Below are positions 45,301 through 52,602 of a stretch of DNA of 64,000 nucleotides, one piece after another; position 1 is the stretch's first letter, and each line of letters starts with the position of its first letter. Both the position numbers and the translations under genes were made by a program. This DNA is from Acidimicrobiaceae bacterium (lineage in GTDB: Bacteria > Actinomycetota > Acidimicrobiia > Acidimicrobiales > RAAP-2). The DNA lies in contig PLZF01000043.1 of the NCBI GenBank assembly GCA_003152015.1, positions 28,722 to 92,721 on the forward strand, written 5' to 3'. The notes beneath the pieces are model-generated. The model saw only the letters and a program-made list of their open reading frames with translations, did not search any database and was not told where the DNA came from.

Positions 45301-45337
45301 CCCGCTTCCGCAGCCCGCGACGGTGGTCGGTCCATGA
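42302..45337 (+). CDS. Very large PilV-like prepilin with a cysteine-motif repeat ectodomain
   Basis: A 1011-residue prepilin-like protein. The cleavage region DTG before MTLVEVMVALVLLMITMLP, with the Glu at mature position 5, marks it as a type IV pilin-like protein (PilV type) needing prepilin peptidase. The ectodomain is huge for this class. From about residue 340 to 820 it repeats a motif of two Cys six residues apart followed by small residues and Gly (VVCPTSTACVAWGT, VACPSTLACMAIGTG, LVCPSSTTCLVVGT, VACPSSGVCVAIGSS and others), at least eight times. The pattern suggests a beta-propeller or stacked-blade domain, perhaps a pilus-tip adhesin; this is inference. The leader from ATG 42302 is long (44 residues). 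A much better-placed ATG at 42364, behind AAGGAG, is in another frame. Confidence 0.75.
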   Translation: MSLTRNLQRQNRRASAEGARSCAHRRQPVPRSGRFSASTRGDTGMTLVEVMVALVLLMITMLPLGYLVTSEVHQAATAKDRLAALGVAEKWVEILGSAQDPPPKSGSLAVDTGKPLIPIRPDGTPLPNGTESRGGTVFTVRAEYAWTGTQDAYTPPDLCSSGGAQVLNLQVTVSWGVRQQVTDTTILNYPPPGIPKYGFYQLQFAGATGASDVGLNSWSNRVQAIPVTFTEITPTSYANRPIYPDQYGCVFAELIPGTYTVSVADPAAGTPTGTTYGTPSFVQNLGTDGNPSEPKSLTVPNANPVLIAPGVTTPLTTLYYDEGSTIGLSYPSSTSTADGVTCPGIGQITCVSEGEGTTGSLGWRSTTNPNPPGATLAWTSGSTWSSAVMPSSTRIASVACTTVACIGVGYGLTGTGPQGVIIADNTTTPTPPPSTVPADTVPAVASLSQVVCPTSTACVAWGTLNSGLPVVLAGTISSSSGDTWNEVSLPAAMTTLNQVACTPALNCVAVGSGGGAGLAASGPVYGSSGPPSAGTWVSSTLAGVSGVGVTLSNLTQVACPSTLACMAIGTGQLLVSGVLGPIEPIVISGVPSVAGAGLGSVLTWTPVLYPGLPALPPTALSQLVCPSSTTCLVVGTLTSQALIYSDTAVAGVFIPLLTPDVVPPTTSSLSQVACPSSGVCVAIGSSSTGGPVILSGAIGSPDTWSLPAAVIPAGITLVSAVSCPNTTTCAIAASTTSSTSSVASILSGTPGTSATWSSAPLPSADASTLYLTGISCTPTVEPSTCSAVGASPSGAVIMMSTGGPSGTWNDRTSDSGLTLTGSPTSNIPIELTNHLLINNNPLITGGAWNPVPATTLGTANTTSIPDIFPFANGYGLFAGDCVDEGTAYSAASTVAATVPGNTAPSPGATVPLAVLPIQVNSPVGAPESGDVLTLKAATTLNCTANDSYTLQPTGPDGLSRTEVPFGTYTLTVKLSSGGPSPTYPPVIVSPGAVTVGSTLYPLPQPATVVGP

Positions 45338-46176
45338 GACAGCGGCCACCAGAGATGGTTGGGGCACGAGGACCCCGTGCAGGGTACCGACTTCGGATGG
45401 ACGAGAGGGACGACAGTGGCCTTACGCTCGTCGAACTACTGATCGCGTCCACCCTGTTCGTGACGGTGGGCGCCCTCGTCAGTCTCTCCCTCGACACGTT
45501 CCTGAACGTCAGCAATCAGGTGCATTCTTCGTACGCGAACACGCAGCAGATCCTCCCGGTATCCACCAGCATCCAGCGCCTGATCAGATCCGAGGTCGAA
45601 CCAGGCCCCTTGTATGGAACCCCCGTAAGGCCCTTACCTCCATTCGCAGTCGGGGCAGTAAGTTCCACCTCGGCGACGTTCTACGCCAACGTCGGCGTTG
45701 CTGGTCAACCGGCAAAGGTGGTCGCCCAACTGATCGGCACAACCTTCACGGTGACCGACCAACTGGCGGACGCCAACACCTGCCCATCGACGACTAATCC
45801 CAGTTGGACCTGCACTTTCATCAACAATCCAGCCAAACGGGTGGCGTCGATACCTAATGTGGTCAACTGGACGTATTCCCCATCTACGACAACTACGACA
45901 ACTACGACACCTCCGACACCTCAGACACCGGTCTTCTCCTACATCCTTCTCAATGCTGCGGGGATACAGTCGACCGTTCCCGTGGGCGCGATTGCCACGA
46001 CCTTCGGCTCGTGCACCGGAATAGGAGACCTATGCTCCGGCGACGAGGTGCAGGGTGTGGAGGTCGACCTGTACATCAAGAGCCCGGGCTCGAAGTCGTT
46101 GAAACCGGCGGAAGACGACACCATCGTGTACCGACTCTCGTCGACGTCCTATCTCTATAGCCCGACGGTGGGGTAA
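45334..46176 (+). CDS. PilW-like minor prepilin
   Basis: A 280-residue type IV prepilin-like protein. After a basic leader the cleavage site DDSG before LTLVELLIASTLFVTVGALV marks the N-methylation and membrane helix; the following coiled region runs to about residue 90. The ectodomain has four or more cysteines and a low-complexity Thr stretch encoded by 9-base repeats (45884-45910). ATG 45334 overlaps the stop of the upstream PilV-like gene by four bases. Minor pilins of this type help start pilus assembly or sit at the tip with PilV- and PilX-like partners. Confidence 0.82.
   Translation: MRQRPPEMVGARGPRAGYRLRMDERDDSGLTLVELLIASTLFVTVGALVSLSLDTFLNVSNQVHSSYANTQQILPVSTSIQRLIRSEVEPGPLYGTPVRPLPPFAVGAVSSTSATFYANVGVAGQPAKVVAQLIGTTFTVTDQLADANTCPSTTNPSWTCTFINNPAKRVASIPNVVNWTYSPSTTTTTTTTPPTPQTPVFSYILLNAAGIQSTVPVGAIATTFGSCTGIGDLCSGDEVQGVEVDLYIKSPGSKSLKPAEDDTIVYRLSSTSYLYSPTVG
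45884..45910 (+). repeat. Three tandem 9-bp repeats coding threonines
   Basis: The unit CTACGACAA occurs at 45884 and 45893, and nearly again at 45902 (CTACGACAC), inside the PilW-like gene, adding a run of seven or more Thr residues near position 185. Copy number could vary without breaking the frame. Confidence 0.75.
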
Positions 46177-46181
46177 GCAAC

Positions 46182-48485
46182 GTGAGTATCTACAGGCGCA
46201 CACGATCGAGCGGGGGCGGTACGAGAAGCTTCCGCCAAGTCGTCTCCCGACGAATGAACCGTGCGGCACATGATGCCGGTCAGGCCATAATCATGGTGAT
46301 CGGGCTGTCGGTCCTGCTAATGACGGTCGGCGTGATGCTCGTCCAACAGACCATCCAGACGGACCCGCTGCTGCAGTCCAATAGCATTCAGCACGCCGCC
46401 TATCGAGGACTCGAGGCTGGCATGAATTCGTACCAGAGCATCGTGAACACCAATCCCAATCTGGCCAACTGCAACACGAACACAAACGGCAAAGCGCTAT
46501 GTCAGGGCGCCCTCTATCAGACATGGAATCTCGTCTCCAATACCGATGGTGGCAATGGCACGATCCCCGAGTGGTACCTGTTCGACAATCCCCAGCCGGT
46601 GTTCAACCCCGACGGATCACTCGCGACACTCAAAGTGCAGATCGTCGGTGTCGCCGGATTCCTCAACCACTATTCGTACCAGTCCTCGGTTGCCAATCTG
46701 GCTTCCGTAAATGGTTTCCTCACGACGTTGTGGTGGAGCGACTACGAAGCCTCGGATCCGTCCGTGACCAATCCAAACTACGCAGGAGGGGGTGTTTGCC
46801 GGTACGACTGGTATCAAAATCTCTACAGCGGAGCTGGTCCTAACTGTAATCCCGTCTACTTCGGTTCGTCCGATACCATCAACGGTCCCATCTTCGCCAA
46901 CGACTCGATCTACGTCTCGGGGGGTCCCAACTTCGGGACCTCGGCGAACCCTGCTGCGGTGAAGACCCAAGACCCGAAGTGCCTCTTTGTCAATGGCACC
47001 AACTCGACCTGCTCGACCGGTTTCGGTATCTACGCGCCGTTGCCACCAAGTGCAATCAACCAGCCGCACCAGTTGCCCCCGCCGGATGACTCCTCCCTCG
47101 CCCTGGTGGCGGGCCAAGCCGCTCCGAATAACGGCTGCGTCTATTACGGCCCAACGACGATTGCCCTGGCTGGCTCGCAAATGACCGTGACCAGTCTTGA
47201 TACCGCGCACGCCAGCACCAACTGTCCGTTGGGGGTGACGGCGGGCAATCTGCCACCAAACGGGGTCATCTATGTGCAGGATGCGGTCGCCAACTCCATC
47301 AATGGGAACAGCCAGATCAACGGTGCTGGGACCAATCCCTTCGATGACTCTGCTCACAATGAGAGATATGCGCAGACGTGCGGCAACTACACCGACAACG
47401 GAAGCACGATGCCCTGCTACTTCGGGCAGACCGGTTCGGTCGCGCAGCGGGACGCCGAGGGCGACGCATTCGTGAGCGGCACCCTGGCGGGAAGTTCATC
47501 CGTCGCCGGGGAGCTGACCATCGGCACGTCCAACGACATCATCATCGATGGAAATCTGACCTATACGGACTGCACTTCGTGGGCCCTAACCCCCCACAAG
47601 AGCACGTGCGGCTACCGAACCGACGGCAAAAACGATGCGCTCGGTCTCATCGCTAATCACTATGTGGAGGTCGACCATCCGATCGATCCCCAAAGCTACA
47701 ATCACGACACACTGTTGCCTACCTGTGGATCGAACGCAGCCAATGCGGTCACACCACACCTGATCGCACCTCTTTGCCAACCGGTCGACTCCTCGAACAA
47801 CATCACGATCGATGCAGCCATTCTTGCCCTCACCCAATCGTTTGGGATCAACAACTTTGCGTCGGGCAATCAGATGGGAAACTGTCAGTCGTCGGGGACG
47901 GGATGCATCATTCTCTACGGCTCCCTCCAACAGGAAGCCCGGGGGGCTGTCGGCCTTATCGGCACCTCGGGGTTTGGCAAATATTACACCTGGGACCCGC
48001 GGCTGGAATTGGTTGCTCCGCCCAGTTATCTCAATCCGGGGACGGCCTCGTACAACCTGAATTCATCGGGTATCTCACCTTGGCTGACGTGCCCCCTCCT
48101 GTATCTGCCCTACAGCGGGCCGAATCCGACTCCCACGGTGGCATGTCCCGCTGTGCCCGCACTGGCCAAGGCCACCCCCACCAACGTGGTGGCGAACTCG
48201 CCCACCAGCCCGGCGCGCAACGTGAACGTCACCTTCACCGCCACGATCACCGGGCCCTCCGGCGGGGCCACCCCCACCAGGGCGCTCATCTGGACACTCA
48301 CCGGCCCGGTCACGTCGTGCGCGAGCACCACCGGCCCCACGGGCTCGTCCAACTTCGCCACCTACACCTGCGTCATCACCACGGCGTCGGGGGCGGCCGG
48401 CACCTACAGTGCCACGGCCGCCTACCCCGGTGACGGCAACTACTACTCGACGGGCTCTAACACCGACACGTTTTCGGTGCCGTGA
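46182..48485 (+). CDS. PilX-like minor pilin assembly protein with C-terminal Ig-like domain
   Basis: A 767-residue protein starting five bases after the PilW-like gene. The N terminus (basic, then AIIMVIGLSVLLMTVGVML) is a membrane anchor like PilX-type pilus proteins, but the cleavage motif is not clear. The body is rich in Asn, Thr and Cys, with many predicted strands. From about residue 670 a 90-residue domain reads PTNVVANSPTSPARNVNVTF and GTYSATAAYPGDGNYYSTGS, an Ig-like (Big-type) fold common in surface proteins. The codon use in this last part is noticeably more GC-rich, as if added from elsewhere. It closes the three-gene minor pilin operon. Confidence 0.75.
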   Translation: MSIYRRTRSSGGGTRSFRQVVSRRMNRAAHDAGQAIIMVIGLSVLLMTVGVMLVQQTIQTDPLLQSNSIQHAAYRGLEAGMNSYQSIVNTNPNLANCNTNTNGKALCQGALYQTWNLVSNTDGGNGTIPEWYLFDNPQPVFNPDGSLATLKVQIVGVAGFLNHYSYQSSVANLASVNGFLTTLWWSDYEASDPSVTNPNYAGGGVCRYDWYQNLYSGAGPNCNPVYFGSSDTINGPIFANDSIYVSGGPNFGTSANPAAVKTQDPKCLFVNGTNSTCSTGFGIYAPLPPSAINQPHQLPPPDDSSLALVAGQAAPNNGCVYYGPTTIALAGSQMTVTSLDTAHASTNCPLGVTAGNLPPNGVIYVQDAVANSINGNSQINGAGTNPFDDSAHNERYAQTCGNYTDNGSTMPCYFGQTGSVAQRDAEGDAFVSGTLAGSSSVAGELTIGTSNDIIIDGNLTYTDCTSWALTPHKSTCGYRTDGKNDALGLIANHYVEVDHPIDPQSYNHDTLLPTCGSNAANAVTPHLIAPLCQPVDSSNNITIDAAILALTQSFGINNFASGNQMGNCQSSGTGCIILYGSLQQEARGAVGLIGTSGFGKYYTWDPRLELVAPPSYLNPGTASYNLNSSGISPWLTCPLLYLPYSGPNPTPTVACPAVPALAKATPTNVVANSPTSPARNVNVTFTATITGPSGGATPTRALIWTLTGPVTSCASTTGPTGSSNFATYTCVITTASGAAGTYSATAAYPGDGNYYSTGSNTDTFSVP

Positions 48486-48941
48486 TCGCGTAGCCCCCGA
48501 GCGGAATCGCCAGGCCGCCCGAGTTCGTCTGGGCATTGTCCGAGCCGGAGTGGCTTGCAGACCTCATGCCCACGCAGACCCGCGACGACATCTGAAATGT
48601 GGCCACCGTGGCCCGCGTTGGCCACGAAGGTGACGGCATGCCCACGTACTGATGCTCATGGAGCGTGGCGCCTTCGTGCTCATCGAGCGTGGCGGGCGAC
48701 ACCCGGTTGGCGGAACTGGCGCAGTCGCCCCGGCAGGTGTCGACCAGCCCCTCCACCTTCAGCGCTGCCCGCGACGGTCATAGCCTGTTCGGGGGACCAG
48801 CCGGTGGTGGTGGCTACACCCTGGTCGACGCCCATGGGGCGCCCACCGCGTTCTGAGCCGATCAGGGTTCTGAGCTGCCCGAACGGGTGGGGGGAGGGGG
48901 TTGGGAGCTCGATAGCGAAACATGCGCCGCGCTAGAGATGC
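48486..48941. other. Stretch with no supported gene
   Basis: Between the pilin operon and the HigBA locus. A short forward frame ends at 48856 with protein-like residues (GGPAGGGGYTLVDAHGAPTA), but it lacks a credible start. It may be the remnant of the 3' end of a gene. Confidence 0.35.
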
Positions 48942-48970
48942 TTGACGTTAGTAACGTGACACGTTAACAA
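48942..48970 (+). promoter_or_regulatory. Promoter with perfect palindromic operator before the HigBA locus
   Basis: A -35-like TTGACG at 48942-48947 and a -10-like TAACAA at 48965-48970 are 17 bases apart. Inside the spacer is the perfect palindrome TAACGTG-A-CACGTTA (48952-48966). The position lets the HigA helix-turn-helix repress its own transcription. The start codon TTG 48980 lies so close that the mRNA would be almost leaderless. Confidence 0.6.
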
Positions 48971-48979
48971 CGGTCAGGG

Positions 48980-49585
48980 TTGACAGAAGAGTCGTTCCGA
49001 GATACTGAAACCTGGAGGGTCTGGCAGCGAAAGTCTGTACGGAAGTTCGGTCCAGAGGTGCAACGGATGGCTTGGCGCAGATTGGCATACATCAACGCTG
49101 CCGAAAGAATCGGAGACCTGGCGGTTCCGCCCGGCAACCAGCTTGAAAAGCTCGAGGGCGATCGGGCGGGGTACTACAGCATTCGGGTGAACGATCAATA
49201 CCGAATCTGCTTTCGGTGGAGCGCCACCGGCCCGGAAGACGTTGAGTTAGTCGACTATCACCAAGGAGGACAGATGACCGAGACCGACACACCGATCATG
49301 GCACCCATCCACCCAGGCGAGATGCTGATGGAGGATTTCCTGAAGCCGCTGGGGGTCAGCCAGTACCGGCTGGCCCAGGCGATCGGCGTTCCCGCTCGCC
49401 GGATCAATGAGATCGTCCATGGGACCCGACGGATCAGCGCCGACACCGCGTTGCGTCTTTCCCGGTACTTCGGGATGAGCGACGGTTTTTGGATGAACCT
49501 TCAAGGGCACTACGACCTGGAGGTGGAGAAGGACCGGCTCAACGCAACACTCAAAGGCATCGAGCCGTTGGCTGCCGCCAACTAG
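48980..49585 (+). CDS. higBA: HigB-HigA toxin-antitoxin fused in one frame, with an internal HigA start
   Basis: One 201-residue frame carries two proteins that are normally separate. Residues 1-94 are a HigB/RelE-type mRNA-cleaving toxin (LAYINAAERIGDLAVPPGNQ, NDQYRICFRWSATGPEDVEL, VDYH). Residues 99-201 are a HigA antitoxin, with HPGEMLMEDFLKPLG, a helix-turn-helix (SQYRLAQAIGVPARRINEIV) and the long C-terminal helix. No stop separates them: VDYH runs on as QGG into HigA. AAGGAGG overlaps that junction and ATG 49274 follows it, so HigA can also start alone. Whether the long product is a natural tethered pair or a lost stop codon is not clear. The first codon is TTG. Confidence 0.85.
   Translation: MTEESFRDTETWRVWQRKSVRKFGPEVQRMAWRRLAYINAAERIGDLAVPPGNQLEKLEGDRAGYYSIRVNDQYRICFRWSATGPEDVELVDYHQGGQMTETDTPIMAPIHPGEMLMEDFLKPLGVSQYRLAQAIGVPARRINEIVHGTRRISADTALRLSRYFGMSDGFWMNLQGHYDLEVEKDRLNATLKGIEPLAAAN
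49274..49585 (+). CDS. higA: HigA antitoxin from the internal start
   Basis: ATG 49274 has AAGGAGG (49262-49268) at the normal distance, inside the fused frame. The 103-residue product would be an ordinary HigA with complete helix-turn-helix, able to bind the operator at 48952-48966 and neutralise the HigB part. This second start is predicted from the sequence only. Confidence 0.6.
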   Translation: MTETDTPIMAPIHPGEMLMEDFLKPLGVSQYRLAQAIGVPARRINEIVHGTRRISADTALRLSRYFGMSDGFWMNLQGHYDLEVEKDRLNATLKGIEPLAAAN

Positions 49586-49663
49586 ACGCGTCCGGGGTCG
49601 CTCACGCTTCCACCAAGTAGCTCCCGTCCCACCGAGCCATGTGGGGAGTGGTCAGGGGAGGCT

Positions 49664-50736
49664 GTGGAGAACGGTCCGCCCAGCTGCAACGTCAGCCTCA
49701 ACCTCTGCGAAGAACGCGAGTGCCTTCCCCGGGGCATCGAGCCGCCGGCCGTCCATCGTGATCGAGACATCATCGGGCGTTGGGTGGCACAGAACGTCAC
49801 GGTCGACGCGGCGAACTCTTTCGGCTCTCCACCGGTAGCCTCAGGCCTCGCCGGTTCGCCGACTGCCGACTATTACGTACCGCCGCCACACCCGTCCCGC
49901 CGGCACCGCCTGCGGGCTCCACCAGTTCGCAAAACTGCTCCTCGTCGAGTTCGTCGGGCACGGCCACCTGCACCAACGACAGTACGACGGCGAGTGCCAA
50001 CGGAGTGGGTGCTCTTACCGTGGCCCAGTACGGATCGGACCCGGTGGGCGTACCGACCTTCTCGTCGGCCGGGGAGTACTTCGACGTGGCCTTGTCGTCG
50101 GGTAACTCCTTTACCTCTGCCACCATCGACGATTGCAACCTGGGCGGGGGAACCGGCCTCGAGTGGTGGAATCCGCAAGCCAATGCGGGCGCGGGAGCTT
50201 GGCAGCCGGTTTTACCGACACCCAGCTACACGGCTGGCCCACCGGCCTGCGTGTCGGCGACCCTCAACTCCACCAGCAACCCCACCCTGGCCCAGCTAAC
50301 CGGCACAGTCTTTGGGGTGTCGTCCAGTCCGACACCGACCCTCACCCAGGGCAGCCCCACCTCGGCGACGGTCGCCGACGGTGGCGGCTACAGCGGCCAG
50401 CTCACTGTGGCGAACGCCGCCGGGACCGTCACCTACACCGAGACCAGCTCGGGGCACTCCACTGACGTCGTGGTCACCTCCACCGGGGCGATCAGCGCGG
50501 CCACCTCGCTCGCACCGGGCACCTACACAGTCAGCGGCGGCGACAGCGACACCAGCGGTGATACCGGGACGTGGAACTTCACCCTCACCATCAGCCCGGC
50601 CACCCCAACCCCAACCACCGGCTATTGGGAAGTGGCTTCCGATGGCGGGATCTTCGCCTTCGGTGATGCCACCTTCCACGGCTCGACGGGCGGCACCCAC
50701 CCGAACAAGCCGATCGTGGGCATGGCTGCGAACTGA
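49664..50736 (+). pseudogene. Frameshifted and truncated surface protein ending in one [17 protein letters not shown] repeat
   Basis: Frames 49664-49900 and 49900-50736 join into one protein-like sequence: [20 protein letters not shown], then after a shift the Ser/Thr-rich stretch, and a beta-rich domain ([40 protein letters not shown], and an Ig-like region [20 protein letters not shown]). The end, [20 protein letters not shown], is a single copy of a repeat that occurs many times in large actinobacterial surface proteins. The stop comes immediately after one copy. No signal peptide or good start is visible at the left. It is likely a remnant of a large cell-surface protein. Confidence 0.5.
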
Positions 50737-50942
50737 CCGCTTCGATTGCTGAGGTTCATTCGACCACCGACGATGAACGCCCTTTGTTCTTCAGCGGTGA
50801 GCGGGCATAATCCCGCGGCATCGACCAGCCGTAGCTGGAGCTCGCCCTCTTTGGCACCGTGTCCGCAAGGGGAACGCCGACCGGACGCCGCTCGGGCCCC
50901 GGGGACCCATCCCGATAGACACTCACCCCGACGGCCACCATG

Positions 50943-50997
50943 TTGTACACAGGAACTCCACTTGTACGTGGAAGGCCTATAATGTACACTTGGTACA
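50943..50997 (+). promoter_or_regulatory. Promoter with repeated GTAC motifs before the Phd-type antitoxin
   Basis: TTGTAC occurs at 50943 and 50962, ATGTAC at 50982 and GGTACA at 50992, all around the GTAC core; TGTAC/GTACA (50983-50997) forms an inverted repeat. A TATAAT at 50978-50983 is a good -10 element. No standard -35 lies 17 bases before it. The repeats probably bind the antitoxin for autoregulation. The antitoxin ATG is at 50997, directly after. Confidence 0.5.
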
Positions 50998-51272
50998 TGC
51001 CTCCCACAACAGCCCTCACCGTCTCAGAGGCGCGTCAACAGTTGGCGGCGATCATTGATCGTGCCCGCTCGGAGCACACACCGATCTACCTGGCCCGCCG
51101 GGGTCGTCGGGTGGCAGCTGTCATCGACGCCGATGACCTCGACGGCATCCTCGAGCTCGCCGAAGACATGGCGGACATCCGGGCGGCTGAAGCCGCACGC
51201 GCCGAGATGAAAGCGACTGGCGAGGCGCCGATCCCCTGGGAGCAGGTCAAGGCCGATCTCGGCCTGGCATGA
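50997..51272 (+). CDS. Phd/YefM family antitoxin
   Basis: A 91-residue antitoxin of the Phd/YefM type, which binds its operator through an N-terminal fold and its toxin through a disordered C terminus. The motif ALTVSEARQQLAAIIDRARS with IYLARRGRRVAAVIDADDLD is the family hallmark. ATG 50997 gives the normal start; upstream in-frame ATG 50982 overlaps the operator. It overlaps the toxin start by four bases (ATGA at 51269-51272). Confidence 0.88.
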   Translation: MPPTTALTVSEARQQLAAIIDRARSEHTPIYLARRGRRVAAVIDADDLDGILELAEDMADIRAAEAARAEMKATGEAPIPWEQVKADLGLA

Positions 51273-51529
51273 CATACAGCATCACCCTGGCGCCCTCGGC
51301 AGCGCGCCAACTCCGCAAGTTCGACCCCGATGTACGGCGACGTATCCAAGCAGCCCTTGAACTGCTCGCTGTCGAACCTCGACCGCCAGCAGCAATCCGG
51401 CTTGTAGGTGGTTCAGGCGAGTGGAGAGTCCGCACTGGTGACTACCGCATCGTGTACGAAATCAAAGACGGTCAACTCCTGATCCTGGTCCTACGCATCG
51501 GTCACCGGCGCGAGATCTATGACCGATAA
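51269..51529 (+). CDS. RelE/ParE family toxin
   Basis: An 86-residue toxin of the RelE/ParE superfamily, which cleaves mRNA on the ribosome or blocks gyrase. It shows the standard order of short helix (PSAARQLRKFDPDVRRRI) and beta sheet (WRVRTGDYRIVYEIKDGQLL) with basic residues including the final HRREIYDR. The short protein and complete motifs suggest activity. It is translationally coupled to the Phd-type antitoxin before it. Nothing in the sequence distinguishes RelE from ParE action. Confidence 0.87.
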   Translation: MTYSITLAPSAARQLRKFDPDVRRRIQAALELLAVEPRPPAAIRLVGGSGEWRVRTGDYRIVYEIKDGQLLILVLRIGHRREIYDR

Positions 51530-51608
51530 CCGATCCTCGACCGGACGCGGCGCCGACCAATGATGAGAAACGCATCGCTTTGCATCATCGGGAGCTAGGC
51601 TCGGACCC

Positions 51609-51869
51609 ATGACGAGAGCCATCACCGTTCGTCTTGACGAAGCCGACCAGGCCGCGTTGGAGAAGCAGGCCGACCAGCTCCGGATCCGCCCGGGCACGCT
51701 TGCCCGCATCCTGGTGCACGCTGGGCTGGGCGGGGACGTGCCCGGTGTAGGCAGCGAGAACGCCCGCACGGCGCTCGATCGGCTGGTGCGACGGTCTCAG
51801 CAGCGACCACCGGCCGACGCGGTGGGCCTGGTAACTGACGCTCGGATTGCACTAGAACCGGATCGGTGA
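51609..51869 (+). CDS. vapB: Ribbon-helix-helix antitoxin (VapB type)
   Basis: An 86-residue protein whose N terminus, ITVRLDEADQAALEKQADQL, has the beta strand and first helix of a ribbon-helix-helix DNA-binding fold. The C-terminal half is the toxin-binding arm. It is followed by a PIN-domain gene with overlapping start and stop codons (GTGA at 51866-51869), the standard VapBC arrangement. No clear operator palindrome was found in the 79-base gap before it. Confidence 0.8.
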   Translation: MTRAITVRLDEADQAALEKQADQLRIRPGTLARILVHAGLGGDVPGVGSENARTALDRLVRRSQQRPPADAVGLVTDARIALEPDR

Positions 51870-52291
51870 GCGTCGTCATCGACGCCAGCGTCATCATCGC
51901 GGTGGTGGTGGCCGACGAGCGTCAAGATGCCGCCCGGGCTCTCTTGGAGGGCTGGTTGAAAGCCGGCGAGGGCTTGCATGTCCCGGCCGTGTTGCCCTAC
52001 GAGGTCGCCAACGTTCTCGGTCGGTTGGTGTTTGACGGTGCACTCGAGATCGACGAGGTGAAGGACATCTGGGACGACCTTGCCGCGGTGGGCCTGGTCC
52101 TGCACCCCTTCGACCTGGCCGAGGACGGCCCGGAAGTGGCCGCCGTCACCGCTCGACTGCGCCGACGGCACGCCACCGACTCGACCTATGTATGCCTGGC
52201 CCGCCGGCTCGGCACGGTCGTGTGGACACTCGATCGGGCATTGGCCCGCAATGCCTTTGATCTTGGGCTACCCGTCCAACTGGTGTCCTGA
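51866..52291 (+). CDS. vapC: VapC family PIN-domain ribonuclease toxin
   Basis: A 141-residue PIN-domain toxin that cleaves RNA, often tRNA or rRNA. Acidic active-site positions are visible: D6 in VVIDASVIIAV, E46-type residue in LPYEVANVLG, and D in ATDSTYVCLARRLG and WTLDRALARNA. The GTG start overlaps the vapB stop. All metal-binding acids are present, so it should be active unless bound by VapB. Confidence 0.85.
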   Translation: MSVVIDASVIIAVVVADERQDAARALLEGWLKAGEGLHVPAVLPYEVANVLGRLVFDGALEIDEVKDIWDDLAAVGLVLHPFDLAEDGPEVAAVTARLRRRHATDSTYVCLARRLGTVVWTLDRALARNAFDLGLPVQLVS

Positions 52292-52602
52292 GGTCGATCA
52301 GGTGTGAGCCGTGTGCCGCACCGAACCGTGCGGTCTGAGCCGGCGGCGACTGCGCACCAGTGGCTCCGGGAGCATCTGCAGGGAGTCGATGGAACGGGCA
52401 AGCTGGTCGATGGTCGATGAAGTGCTCACCCGAGTCGGGGGAAGACCCGGGTCCTCCGTCACGTTCGAAGGTCACGGGTTGGGTACGCGAGGATCGGGAT
52501 CGTCATTGACGCCAGTGGGTTGACGGCTTCAACTCGCTCGCTCATCGACGATGGGGCTGGTGGAGGCACAGCCTGGCGGCGTAGAGATCTGCCGTGGGTT
52601 CT
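52292..52602. other. Stretch with no supported gene
   Basis: About 310 bases between the convergent vapC and helicase genes. A small hairpin CCGCAC/GTGCGG with six-base loop lies at 52316-52333. It may end vapC transcription. Nothing else was recognised. Confidence 0.4.
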
